Positions 30,178 to 40,320 of a stretch of 64,000 nt of DNA are shown here, piece by piece. The notes beneath the pieces were generated by a model. It worked only from the letters and a program-made list of their open reading frames with translations, searched no databases and had not been told where the DNA came from. Position 1 is the first letter of the stretch. Every line of letters begins with the position of its first letter. Made by a program: the position numbers and the translations under genes. The stretch comes from Lineus longissimus. Its lineage: Eukaryota; Nemertea; Pilidiophora; Heteronemertea; Lineidae. The stretch spans positions 7,628,001 to 7,692,000 of the forward strand of contig NC_088320.1 of the NCBI RefSeq assembly GCF_910592395.1, written 5' to 3'.

Positions 30178-32407
30178 CCTGGTTAGAGGAAGTATTTTTC
30201 CTCTTTCCAGTCCGGCGACCCTCCGCTTCCCGTCGGAAGGATCCAGCAGGAGCAGGCTGACTAGGCGGGGTAGGCCTAGGCAGGACCTGCCTGGCGTACG
30301 GGATTGAACCCGATGCCTGCTGGGGCCTCTCTATCTTTCTAGCGTTAGGTAGAGAGGTCTTGGCCCTCTGTGTCGCAGTGGGGGCATATAATTTGTCCCA
30401 ATCTTTCTGTGCTTGAGCCGCCTCTTGCACAGAATCTGCGAACAGGAAAGAACCGTCCATAGGAGCGGTTCTTAAGGCCCCTTCCAGCTGGAGGGATCTG
30501 ATGACATTGAGAGAGCCCAGTGCGGCGTCTCTACGGAGTAGGACGCTATTTGCTGCGGTCTTGGCGGACAGCGCAATAGCGTGCCTAATCGAATGTGACA
30601 AGGATGTCACAAGCGATTTTGTGTCATCAGATAGTGACTCATTATCTTTTAGGGATCTGGCTAGGGCCAGGTTAGTGTGCTCTGCGTAGGAGAGCACCGC
30701 TAACGTGTTTTTGGCCAGACCCTCTTGTGCTCTAAGGTCTCGGTAAGCCGAGGAGGAGGTCACCCTAGGCACGAGTTGGTCCAGCTGTACATCGTCCTTT
30801 AATATGGAAGTCGATGCTGCAGCTGGACAGCCGGCCGAGCTGACTCGATAATAGTCAGCGCGGTACTGCCTAACGGGAGGAAGTTGTGCCGTGAACAACT
30901 TCCCCGGTTTACACCAAGCTTCCGGTCCGACTGCCGGAAGGACAGGGATGGAAGTACGTTGGTGGGCGCCTTGTGAGTCTCTGATTGTACGCTCCAAAAG
31001 TTCAGAGACTGCTAACACCGACGGGGAGGGAGGAAGGAATTCAAGTGCCCGAGTGGAGCCTTGAGAAACCTGTGGATTGGGATCCACTTCCTGTCCCCAG
31101 AGTGAAAAGGTCGGTGTTGACAAGGCTGGCAGTTCCGGCGGGGTAGGGCACAGATCCTGCGGGAGGTACGCTCTGATCAAGGATCTGAGTGTCCTCATAT
31201 CCGACAGGATACTGGCCTCCTCTGGTGACAGCTCCTCCTGATTGGGGGAGCGGTAGCCTGGCTGAGAACTCTCGTTCTCAGAAAATTCCTCTAAAATAGA
31301 GGAGTCGGATGGTGGGTATCCGATGGGACCAGGCGCACCAGAGGAACCGGAACCCTGCTCCAGATGGCTGAGTCTATCAGAAAGACCTGCTACCATCTGG
31401 ATGAGCTGGGACAGTTGCTGTCCCGACTCGGGTTCCGGACCCGACGTGCGGCTTCTCTCAACGACGGGCGGTTGAGGCGAGGGTGAGCGCATAAGCGAAC
31501 CCTGGAAGCCGTATGTGCGGGCGAATGGGTCTTCCGGAAGCGGAAGTTGCCCATATTCTGAACTAGAGTTCAGATGTCCTCTCTGCGTAGCTCGTTCCAT
31601 GGGAACGACGCCTCTGCTACGAGGAGGGGGTGGCACTTCCGGTTGGTTCCACCCAAGAGGTTGGCCAACGTAGGAAGGTGCCTGCATTTCCGGTAGGACG
31701 AAGTCCGAAACCGGAAATGCCCGTAACTCCTTCGCCGGTATGGAGCTACCGGAAGCCCTTTTAGAAGGAGGTACGGAGGGCGGAAACGCTGTTACCGAAG
31801 ACGCATGGCGTTTCGGAGGTGGCGTTATAAGGTCCGGCCCTACTCTACTGTGTCCGTGAGGACTGGGGTTATTTCGCAGTAAAGACTGAGAAAAACCCCC
31901 AGTAGAGTCTTCGGTTACTGAAAAACGGGAACCCGCGTCAGTAACCGGAACTGCAATCGGCGGACCGGAAGCAGGGTGCTCCCGCGGGTACAAAGGGCTT
32001 GTACTCGGGGGAGCGGACGACAGGGGAACCGGAAGGTTCCCTGAGGTCCGGGGTATATTAAACCCTTGGAGACTTATTGGATGTAAGTCTCCCTTGGGAC
32101 CACAGACATTAATAATGTCAGATCCCGCATCCTTCGCAGCCGCGGCCGGAACCGGAACTCGGCTGACGGAAGGGGTGGTGGCGGGAGGTTTGCTAGACCT
32201 CCGGGTTATATGCCCGGAAACGGAACCGGAAGAGGGTTTAGGCGTCTTCGCGGCCCGTTTCCCGCCACCAGACGCATTCCTTTGTGGTGAGACAAAGGAT
32301 GCCGTCGGAGGGGTACGCCATATAAAAAATGGTACCAATGACAATAAAAACACTGGGAACCCCAAGTAGGCCAGAAAGGACGCAATAATTAATGGAAAGG
32401 AAAACAT
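30119..32407 (-). CDS. DIRS ORF1, gag-like protein (762 aa)
   Basis: First and largest upstream ORF of the element, with an ATG at 32407 and a TGA stop followed by C. By position it is the structural (gag-like) protein expected to package element RNA. Residues 40-330 are Pro/Ser-rich and probably disordered. A short amphipathic stretch lies at 331-351 (LSQLIQMVAGLSDRLSHLEQ). The more ordered, helix-rich part is about 475-690. The last 60 residues are strongly basic (GRRTGKRK, RPRGAGRKR), suited to nucleic-acid binding. No zinc knuckle is seen. Residues 2-30 are unusually hydrophobic (FLAYLGFPVFLLSLVPFFIW), which is odd for a gag and could mean a membrane anchor or that translation starts further down. 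Confidence 0.82.
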   Translation of the reverse strand: MFSFPLIIASFLAYLGFPVFLLSLVPFFIWRTPPTASFVSPQRNASGGGKRAAKTPKPSSGSVSGHITRRSSKPPATTPSVSRVPVPAAAAKDAGSDIINVCGPKGDLHPISLQGFNIPRTSGNLPVPLSSAPPSTSPLYPREHPASGPPIAVPVTDAGSRFSVTEDSTGGFSQSLLRNNPSPHGHSRVGPDLITPPPKRHASSVTAFPPSVPPSKRASGSSIPAKELRAFPVSDFVLPEMQAPSYVGQPLGWNQPEVPPPPRSRGVVPMERATQRGHLNSSSEYGQLPLPEDPFARTYGFQGSLMRSPSPQPPVVERSRTSGPEPESGQQLSQLIQMVAGLSDRLSHLEQGSGSSGAPGPIGYPPSDSSILEEFSENESSQPGYRSPNQEELSPEEASILSDMRTLRSLIRAYLPQDLCPTPPELPALSTPTFSLWGQEVDPNPQVSQGSTRALEFLPPSPSVLAVSELLERTIRDSQGAHQRTSIPVLPAVGPEAWCKPGKLFTAQLPPVRQYRADYYRVSSAGCPAAASTSILKDDVQLDQLVPRVTSSSAYRDLRAQEGLAKNTLAVLSYAEHTNLALARSLKDNESLSDDTKSLVTSLSHSIRHAIALSAKTAANSVLLRRDAALGSLNVIRSLQLEGALRTAPMDGSFLFADSVQEAAQAQKDWDKLYAPTATQRAKTSLPNARKIERPQQASGSIPYARQVLPRPTPPSQPAPAGSFRREAEGRRTGKRKNTSSNQGGSGPTKHSFRPRGAGRKR

Positions 32408-32702
32408 GCCTACTTGAATTAAACACTATTGCAATGGATCTGAGTCTTGTTCATTACAATAGAGCGGAGAATAGCCTACTTAACTCTACCCTACCAAGAT
32501 CAAAATAATGGAGCCGGGTCGACTAAGCTAGCTAAGAAAATGTCTATAATTAAATAGACTGGACAATACTAATGCCAAGATAAGTTTGGCGGTCTACTCC
32601 GTAGGTGAATGAACCCAAAAATCGTCTAGACTTGGCTGGTTGAATTTGGTTTTAAATCGAATTCACGGCAGCTTTGAAAAAACGATGTGCTTCGTAGAAG
32701 CA
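32408..32702 (-). other. DIRS 5' leader between terminal repeat and ORF1
   Basis: About 295 bp, AT-rich relative to the coding part, with no long open frame on the coding strand. It would hold the transcription start or leader. I see no clear TATA motif that can be trusted. Confidence 0.5.
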
Positions 32703-32879
32703 CAAGAGTAAAGACTGAATATGGCGGCATGAGATCGGCGCGATCTCGCGGGATCGGTCAGGGCGCCGCCTGGCGGCCGAGCTGTTAACTCAGTTCTCCC
32801 TTTAGAAAATTAAAGGGATACTCTTGTGTTTGAGCCCAAATGGAGTAACATGCAAAAGTGTTCCATAGGTAAGTTTGAA
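32703..32879 (-). repeat. DIRS right inverted terminal repeat (5' side of element)
   Basis: Reverse-complement partner of 26371-26547, from CAAGAGTAAAGACTGAATAT to CCATAGGTAAGTTTGAA. A 12-bp extension, TGACACAAAATG (32880-32891), is specific to this end and is matched by the ICR. In DIRS elements the 5' repeat usually carries the promoter; none was identified by motif here. Confidence 0.92.
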
Positions 32880-32891
32880 TGACACAAAATG

Positions 32892-32910
32892 TGCACATGA
32901 TCCCCTTTAA
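32892..32910 (-). mobile_element. Family A MITE, far end beyond the DIRS insertion
   Basis: TGCACATGATCCCCTTTAA corresponds to the (C)GTACCCCTTTAA terminus of family A. It completes the copy that begins at 26123. Together they define the pre-insertion site. Confidence 0.6.
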
Positions 32911-33543
32911 CCAATGTACCGCTGCTGCGGATAGCTTATTGCAATATTACGACATCAAGAGGAATTTCATTAGCGAGGTCGGCTGCTAACACCTGATTAG
33001 CGATTCCCGATCCAAGAATTCCATTTTCCGAAACCGTTATTTGAAATGTCATCAACACTAAGTGGTAATTGCAAAACCTGCGGAAAGAAATCAAAGTGGC
33101 TTTCGCACTCTTAGAGAAAATTTTACGAGGTTCAGTCATTCACCAACACCAGTCTTCTTTTTTTTCATACGAAATGATAGATATGGACTGATGATTTCTC
33201 GATATCCTTTATATAACTTTTCAATATCACTCAACAGCACAAAGATGGCTTTTATGACAAGATAGCTTTGACGAGGATACGAAACTCTCTGTCGCAAACA
33301 ATTTTTTTCAAATGAATGATGAAAGCCTTCTGCATGATGAGTATTCAGACAGTAAGCTAAGATGTGTTTGAAAGTCAAGTAAGTGTGCAATCAAAGTTAT
33401 TTATGATTATATCTACTCTCTTATTTATAGTATCATTAAAAAGCCGTATTCTTTGTAGCCGGCGCTAATGTTGATAGATTACGAAGTTAAAAACACTACA
33501 AATGCATAGAATAATGCATGGAATAATGCATCACCTTACATCA
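32911..33543. other. No feature recognised
   Basis: AT-rich, with short frames at 32936-33390 lacking domains. Confidence 0.45.
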
Positions 33544-33655
33544 GCCATGGTTAAGGAGCCGCATAGGCTTGTGGATAACACTGCTGGCTACCACACGACA
33601 GGACCTGGGTTTCAATCCCGGGGACAACCCAGGATTTTTTTGGGGAATAAACTCG
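33544..33655 (+). mobile_element. SINE family E, 5' head, interrupted
   Basis: GGAGCCGCATAGGCTTGTGG and ATAACACTGCTGGCTACC match the head, GGTTTCAATCCCGGGG is a B-box-like segment, and AACCCAGGATT follows. Similarity stops near 33655 where a family G element begins; the SINE resumes at 34046. Confidence 0.65.
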
Positions 33656-33661
33656 AGTGCT

Positions 33662-33880
33662 TTTTTAAAGGTACACCATAGGCAGCTGCTAGATAGGCAA
33701 GATAAAGTTACACAAAGTCGCCAATAGGGGTCTCTCACATCTCACAGCACATTAAACTATTCACGCTTGTACAATGAATAAATCTAGTGCTGAATCTAAT
33801 AATACATACATAATAAGCTTTTTAGTGAAAAACTAATGATATTCACCCAATGTCAGATTTTTGGATTTTCTAGGTGGCTC
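33662..33880. mobile_element. Family G element inserted in SINE E
   Basis: Starts TTTAAAGGTACACCATAGGC and continues GGCAAGATAAAGTTACAC, AATAGGGGTCTCTCACATC, TTCACGCTTGTACAATG and AGTGCTGAATCT. This is the reverse complement of the copy at 8093-8316. Its right boundary is unclear; sequence up to 34045 is also foreign to the SINE. Confidence 0.6.
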
Positions 33881-34045
33881 TAAACATTCTCATTCAAATT
33901 ATCTCAGACTTTTTAAGCAAATAACATTCGATATTTGTGATATTTGGGTTATTTCTCAACATTTAAACTTCTTGGTAATCAGAGGGTTAATGATATTTTT
34001 GCCCAGAAATCATGTTTTTGGGTTAGTTCCAACTATGCTAATACA

Positions 34046-34253
34046 TAAATACACCAGGGCAAGGAAAATACCCCACCTAATGAGTCACATGAGTAACGTG
34101 CCGGGACTCTACCTCTGCCCAATGACAGAGCCAATTAGCAATTAGCGCCTAACCGTAGCGGCATGCAAAAAAGATCATCAGGCCTTAGAGGAGGAATACT
34201 CCCTTGAGAATAACCTCTCAAAGTGCAGAGTGAACGCAAAAGAAGAAGAACAT
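34046..34253 (+). mobile_element. SINE family E, 3' body after interruption
   Basis: Resumes with ACACCAGGGCAAGG, then GAGTCACATGAGTAACGTG, GCGCCTAACCGTAGCGGCA, GGCCTTAGAGGAGGAATACT and a GAAGAAGAA tail. Together with 33544-33655 it makes one SINE copy in the plus orientation. Confidence 0.7.
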
Positions 34254-35353
34254 CGGAAAATGCTCGTAGGAAATTCGCTTTAAACACACGTTTCCAATCA
34301 ACGAGAATTCTATTGCGACACCTGAATGGATCGTAACGTCGTAAAACACCGCCGTTCCAGAAGTGACATCATCGTCGTTTCAATCTAATTTCACGATCCG
34401 CGCATACAAGGGAAGCCGGAGCTTTGTTGCCTAGCAACGTAGCGCTAGGTGTAATGAAAGCATGATTGGGTCTCTTGAAGAAATTCCGCCGTGTTGGTCC
34501 AGTGATCGGGTGGGATGTCCTGTAGCTAGCAACCACGCTGGTGATTATGCCATGTCCTCGCTCATCTGCTTGGAACTGAGACGCTGAGTGCACAGAAGGC
34601 TGTCCATAAGCTCTGTCTAATGACTTCCCCAAGGTTCAGTAGAAGTTAAACTCGATACCGTAACTACTCTACTTCCTCAAGGTTCAGGCCATGATTGATA
34701 GGTGTCGCGTTCACATAATTTCTCGGGACTCTTGGCTGTCATACTGAAGATCTCTAGCCTAAGATTAGGATGATATGTGTACCATTAGTTTATACCCAAA
34801 TGTAGATTTACTTCAGGGCGTCAGAGTTCTCCAGTGTGCTCTTCCTCAGCGTGCAGCACCCGGGCAAATTGAGGTTTGTCGGTAGACACCGGCGTTTTGG
34901 CAAGATGTTGAAATCCTGAAGCAATAAGAACTCCAGGTCCACATTTACATTGAGCAGATTCTCGTACACCTAATCTTTGAGGCTGTTTTTCAAATTACTA
35001 CACTCAGTGCTCCCTTAACTTGAAGGTGTGGATCTCTTAAGAGGTCAGCAGGTCAGATGATTCATTACTCCGAAGTGTTACCAACGATCTCTCCCCTTGG
35101 TGATTTCATGACAACGCCGTTCTCCTGTCGCTAAATCACACCACAATGGCGAGAATACCTCAGCTGAGTCATTCCTGCCCTAAGGGGGAACACTGATCTT
35201 GCATTCATTGTTTTATAATAGAGGCTGTGCCGACTTCCTCAACAATTTTACCAATTTCACGAATGTGAACTTGGCTGTGCATCGAGGCAAGCATACCACT
35301 GCTCACATGGAACTGCAGGGCTGAGATTTCATCATACAAATCACTTAGGTGAT
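34254..35353. other. Unassigned; family D fragment near 34890-34945
   Basis: GCGTTTTGGCAAGATGTTGA and AATCCTGAAGCAATAAGAAC at about 34890-34935 resemble the family D arm. The minus-strand frame 34369-34632 has no domain. Confidence 0.35.
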
Positions 35354-35506
35354 GGGCTGTCAGAGTAGCACAGTGGAAACATCAGTACCTGTCATCATTC
35401 AATTCCCAGTCGGTCCAGGCACACTCATGTTACAGAGGGTGACTCTCTTCGACGGTGTGGTTTTCCTCTGGTGTCCTCCCGCTTATATTACAATCACCCA
35501 ATATTG
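35354..35506 (+). mobile_element. SINE family F copy
   Basis: CTGTCAGAGTAGCACAGTGG (box-A-like TAGCACAGTGG) and CAATTCCCAGTCGGTCC, then GTTACAGAGGGTGACTCTC, TTTTCCTCTGGTGTCCTCC and TTACAATCACCCAATATTG. A second, partial copy of the 3' half occurs at about 35857-35926. Confidence 0.7.
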
Positions 35507-35507
35507 T

Positions 35508-35510
<3 letters not shown>

Positions 35511-35542
<32 letters not shown>
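35511..35542. repeat. (ATC)n microsatellite
   Basis: About 10 uninterrupted ATC triplets immediately after the SINE F copy, so it may have grown from that element's 3' tail. Confidence 0.95.
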
Positions 35543-35856
35543 GTCCCGCAGCCATGCGGCCATTGGGGCGACCCCAAGCTGTACACAATCCGACACCACA
35601 CGGTTCTGTCCTCGTGAGGCGGATCAGGTCACTGGTCTTTCTTCCAGTGCTTCACATCACATCATCCATCCAAATTCTCTTTGGATGGCCGCTTATTGTT
35701 TACACTACAGTGCTAATAATTTCCTAGAAGACGCTCAGCTCTCAATTCAATGTCTTTATTTTACTTAGGTTTGATCAATAGTCAATTGGGTAGGAAGATG
35801 ACCAAGAAGAAGTTTCTCAAAATTTAACAGGGGGGAAGGTAAACCAGACATACTAG

Positions 35857-35926
35857 GGTAACTCTCATCGACAGTGTGGTTTTCCTCTGGTGTCCTCCCG
35901 CTTACATTACAATCACCCGAAATTGA
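35857..35926 (+). mobile_element. SINE family F, 3' fragment
   Basis: GGTAACTCTCATCGACAGTG, GTTTTCCTCTGGTGTCCTCC and CTTACATTACAATCACCC repeat 35435-35501 closely. Confidence 0.65.
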
Positions 35927-36499
35927 GGCAAATCGCAATGTATCAGTGATATATCTGGGTCGTTTTAAATTCTCACTGCATTTCCAGTAATACAAAGAAT
36001 AGTGCAGCTCTATAATGTCCACAAAAAAAACCACAGTATACAGCGACTGAGTTATTAATGACAGGAACTACCCAAAAGGCAGAACAGTACTCAGAAAGAA
36101 ATATGGGGAGAAAAATCTGACGTTAATGGAACTGCGTGGAATTACCTGGAGGATTTCGGATGAAATAATGGCTGTTGTCAGAGACATGTGTTAGCCCAGG
36201 GCGGCGAGCCATTTCACTCGAGATGGTTTGGTCAGACTACAGTGTGTGAAAAAAAAAGTTCACAGAAATATGTTTCAATATGCATGGTAACACTATGACG
36301 TTATCAATGGAGACTGCGGAGGGAACCAAGATGGCTCGGTCAGACTACAGTGTGTTGGAAAAAAGCATAATCTGCATTCAACAGTCCAATAACCTTGTTC
36401 CCAAGTACTTTGAGATTATGTTATATCATAAAAGTTTTACTTTTGGCCCAGATGCCCTGAAATTTGAAGGACAGATCAGTCGTTAGAGAAATTTCACAG

Positions 36500-36575
36500 A
36501 GTCTGCGAAACCCCAAACTCTACGCCTGCGGAACCCCAAACCCTATGTCTGCAGAACCCCAAACCCTACGCCTAC
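36500..36575. repeat. Short tandem repeat, ~27 bp x 3
   Basis: Three successive versions of GCGGAACCCCAAACCCTACGCC separated by 25-28 bp. Confidence 0.75.
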
Positions 36576-36699
36576 TTAATTGTTCAGCGCCATGATCGAG
36601 CTGTTGAACAATGGTTTAGGAGTTCACATTGGCATTTCAGGGGGAGGAGGGGGGTGCTTTGATCAAACTCCCTATTATATAATAATAATAATAAAGATA

Positions 36700-36885
36700 A
36701 TGATGATAATAATAACTGTCATTAGTATGGCACTTTTTCGCGGTTTAATCACGCTCAAAGTGCCCCTCTCCACTCCTCAAAAAGTTTTCCACTGTCTCTG
36801 GAATTTTTCAAGGCTTGTCTCCGCTCGAAGGGCTTGGGGCAGTTTGTTCCAAAGGAACGGGCAGCAGCTTGAAAATCTGTATATA
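36700..36885. repeat. Dispersed repeat family K, copy 1
   Basis: ATA-rich lead, then GGCACTTTTTCGCGG, GCTCAAAGTGCCCC, and AGTTTGTTCCAAAGGAACGG. It resembles the TATATAGCGCC...AAAGCGCT type repeat at 52475-52710 in arrangement, at low identity. Assignment is tentative. Confidence 0.3.
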
Positions 36886-37381
36886 TATGTAGGCGATGCC
36901 GTGGTGTGGTTAACTCAAATAGGTCGGATGGATGGTGCATATCGCATTTTATGAATATGAAACACTTCAATCGAAAGTGTTTGGCTGCAAATCCCAAAGC
37001 AGAGTCATTGATCAAAAGCTAAACGTTAAAAGCTCACAGTACAGTACTACTCGCATGTCAATACTAAGGACGGCTTGGAATAGAAAGCTTATGCAACGTG
37101 CTACTCCCAACTCCCTCCTACGATTTCACTCATCCCATTCAGCTAACAGTATCCATGGAAATGGGCAACTTCTCACTAAAAAAGTCCTTTTCATAAACTC
37201 ATCACCCCTAAAGCGCTGGAAGATGTAAGGCTTCATTGGCAGAATGTTCATATATCTTACCAAGAATTGAAAAGACTAGTCTTTTTATACATGTATTCTT
37301 GCAGTTACCAATGGGCTATACCAGCAGGGTATACACTGCTGTCTATACCCATGAGGAAGGCAGATTGGCTAACACTCCAAA

Positions 37382-37452
37382 TACAGCAGAACCTCTCTAG
37401 TGAGGACACCCTCAGGACTGAGAAATGCTGTCTTTATTAGACAGGTATCCAA
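37382..37452. mobile_element. Family B MITE, left half
   Basis: TACAGCAGAACCTCTCTAGTG, ACACCCTCAGGACTGAG and AAATGCTGTCTTTATTAG match the family B left side; no right end. Confidence 0.6.
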
Positions 37453-38248
37453 CTGTTACTCACATTGATGAGAGCTTCTTGGCAACTAAGCATGAAGTTA
37501 AAAGCTATGCACTTTCAATCTGGCTCCACCATGCTTGGTAGTCCCTCGCACAGGGAACTAGTACCAAGATGCACTCGGTGTCACTTGCACCTAAGAGCGG
37601 CATGATCTTTAAAAGGAATGTACAACGATTAAGCAGCGATAATCCACGTATCTAATTGCGATGTACCATCCTTTGTCGAGCTTTGTTGCATTATCGCAAA
37701 AACGGCATTTATTAGGAGTCACGTAAACAACCTTTCTATCGGAAAAAAAATCCAAATTTATCATCAGTGCTGCCAAGGACTTATATCTGATGCATTTTTT
37801 AATCTTTCGAGCACCAATATCACTCGATCTGAAATAGAAAACCTTTCATCAATGCACTCTTAATCTGGCCTTTCATATTTTCATGCAACAGCGTGCGCCT
37901 CAGAAGATTCTGATCAAAACGTATGAATTGATTTCAATCCGTTCTAAATCTCCGAAAATAATCTGCATTGCCATTTTAAGTATTTTGATCTTGTTTCAAA
38001 GCTTTATATCATAATACACTGGGGCCCACTCGAATTGCCATGAAAACATGTACTGGGAGATACATGTAGATGGATCTTTCTGACCTCTTAACGCAACAAA
38101 ATTCTCGTCAACAAGTTTTATTTTGGCATATTACAAAATTTCTATTGGCTGTTCCAATTTTTCCAATATTTTCGTGACAATTTTTTGCAATCTGGGTTGA
38201 ATAAAATCCCCAGGAAAATGTCCTGGTTTACGGCAATATAAAATGAAA
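37453..38248. other. No feature recognised
   Basis: AT-rich sequence without supported features. Confidence 0.45.
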
Positions 38249-38372
38249 CATGTAAGGTAGAATGGGGTAATTGTAGCCCCAGTTAAATGTAGCCCCTGCC
38301 TATGATATTGATTGATATCCCTATGCATCAAACAATCCAGGGGCTACAAATACCCCCATTCTACCTTACATG
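38249..38372. mobile_element. Small hairpin element with ~33-bp inverted ends
   Basis: Left end CATGTAAGGTAGAATGGGG followed by TAATTGTAGCCCC; right end GGGGCTACAAATACCCCCAT then TCTACCTTACATG. The total is about 124 bp with inner GTAGCCCC repeats. Single copy in this window, so the family is inferred only from structure. Confidence 0.65.
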
Positions 38373-39110
38373 CAAGCAGTTATACTCTGCGCATCTTTTG
38401 GCTCTTCAACCGTCTCAAGCCACCATAAATCCAAAACCAAGAGATGATTTTTCTTCATCAGTCCATAACCGTCGTGATCAAGATGTATGCATTTGTCACA
38501 AGCCGCAGGTCACTCGCCCCCCTGGTTGCCATGGCAACCTAATTACCAACCTCCTCAAGACAAAAGTCACCGCGCTAACGAAATCAGGAAGATTTCCGCA
38601 TGAAAATTAAATTATAAGCGCAAAGATTTTATTGAGGATAGCGCTCAGGAGCCAAGAGGTGTTTCTGTATGGAGACAGCGTAATCAAGATAAGTGAAAGA
38701 TGGAGAGATCTGGAGCGAACTGGCATATGATCAGGGTGGGGAGTCAGTGTTTTTTTATAAGAAAGACGGGCTAGTCTGAATGTCATAAAATCATGTTGTT
38801 AAACAAGCCCTGTCAGAGAGTTACGCATCCTTCCCAATCCCACTCCCGACATCATTTCAGGTTGAATTACTCATATCTCGCGATATAAACAACTCCAGCA
38901 TATCTAACGCATTAACCATTTTCTTTCAGCAGCAAACACGATATTTATTCTATCGCCAAGTGAAAATGAGAATACTCCCAAATTTCAGCATCGCTGAAAT
39001 TTGATGGTTTAAAGTACCCGTGGTCAACGTACAAGGTCACCCCAATCGTCACATAGCTGGATGACGACAACGACGACAACGAAAAACTCTAAACAGCTAC
39101 CATCTCCTGT
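38373..39110. other. No feature recognised
   Basis: Mixed sequence without supported features. Confidence 0.45.
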
Positions 39111-39310
39111 CAGAGTGGTGCAGCGGAAACATCAGCACCTGTCACCTCGGAGGTCACAGGTTCAGTCAGTCTCGCTATCCCGTGATTGAGAGGGCAACTA
39201 TCTTTGACAGCGTAGTAGGTTTCCTCCGGGGTCTCTGGTTTCCTCCAACTTAAATTACAATCGCCCAATGTTTATAGAGCTTATAATGTCCTAGTTGACA
39301 CTCAACTCTC
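39111..39310 (+). mobile_element. SINE family F copy with best-kept A box
   Basis: Box A TGGTGCAGCGG at 39116-39126; the B-box region (GGTTCAGTCAG) is degenerate. CACCTGTCACCTCGGAGG, TAGGTTTCCTCCGGGGTCTC and ATTACAATCGCCCAATG follow. This is the longest family F copy here. Confidence 0.7.
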
Positions 39311-40320
39311 AACCACAGGCCACTGAATCAAGGGTCAGTAAGGGGTAAAAAGATTGTAAAATGTCCATGAAGGGTTAAGGAATAAGAAGGAATCTGCAGA
39401 GGTCTCATGATAGACCAAATGGTAAGAAACTTCAGCAATTTTATCACTTCACAGCTTTGCCCGGCTGTACATTAATGCACTTCACAATGTACTGGGGGCC
39501 CACTTGTGAAGTGGAAGTGTCCTACCTTTCGGTCTCTTTGAGACCTCTTTGGATTTCTTGCTCCCTCTTCTGCCTGAACCCTTTTTACAATGATTTGACC
39601 CCTTACTGACACTTGATCCAGTGGCCTGTGTCTCAACTCAGTACTTACATCTCCCCTGAAATCGAATGCTTCATTGTTTCACATCATGGTCATTCAAATC
39701 TTTCACAACATCCACTTCACCACCCCATTAAAATGCCACCATCCCTCATCGGTGCAAATGATAGGATCAAAATAATCATAGCATCTCATTTTGTTGTCAT
39801 TCCAATTGATATATAGATCGTGCTAGCGGTAGTTTCCAGGGAATTATGGGTAATCTAATGGAAATACGCAGCGTGACTCTCTCAAGTTCTGCCAGTGCTG
39901 AACAAATTCTTTCAGAATTAAGACTGATTTCATTATTCGTGAACTTTACAAAACCTCCCTAATGATTATTTCCTTGCAACACGACACCCTTCCTTTCCGA
40001 ACCTCTTCTAGTAATCGCTGAAATCCTTCCTCCAGAAATTTACAAAATCTTCTCGATGGTTCATAAAGCCGATTGAAAGTTGCACCAAGTGGCCAACCCT
40101 GCCTGCACCCGTACCAAGAACCCCCTACCTCCTGATAACCATCGTCTATTTTATGATGCACACCTATGACACCCACAGGATTATGTTAACTCGGTTAATG
40201 CGACATATATCAGATGAGCAGGTTATAAATTCATGGCGCTGTTGCGTATCTCATCATAATGAATTGGCAATACGCCGCTAATAAGCGAAGAGACTAACCC
40301 TTGGAGGGCATAGGGCGTGA
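39311..40320. other. No feature recognised
   Basis: Mixed sequence; the frames 39613-39816 and 39946-40176 lack domains. Confidence 0.45.

Larger units (their letters stand above)
26335..32891 (-). mobile_element. DIRS1-like tyrosine-recombinase retrotransposon, apparently complete
   Basis: A ~6.55-kb element with every hallmark of DIRS elements: ORF1, RT/RNase H with a trailing methyltransferase-like region, a tyrosine recombinase, inverted terminal repeats and an internal complementary region at its 3' side. The three long frames carry no internal stop, and the terminal repeats are almost identical, so the copy looks young and may be competent. The coding part is visibly richer in G+C than the flanks. 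No target-site duplication is seen, as expected for an element integrated as a circle by a tyrosine recombinase. The exact borders are uncertain by 2 bp because TG occurs at both. Confidence 0.93.

Noticed and set aside
29945-30307. Plus-strand frames of 86-120 codons across the ORF1/RT overlap
   Set aside because: Antisense to two real frames; no domain, no context.
26335-32891. Endogenous retrovirus or LTR retrotransposon interpretation
   Set aside because: The terminal repeats are inverted rather than direct, there is no aspartic protease or DDE integrase, and a tyrosine recombinase is present; this is a DIRS element.
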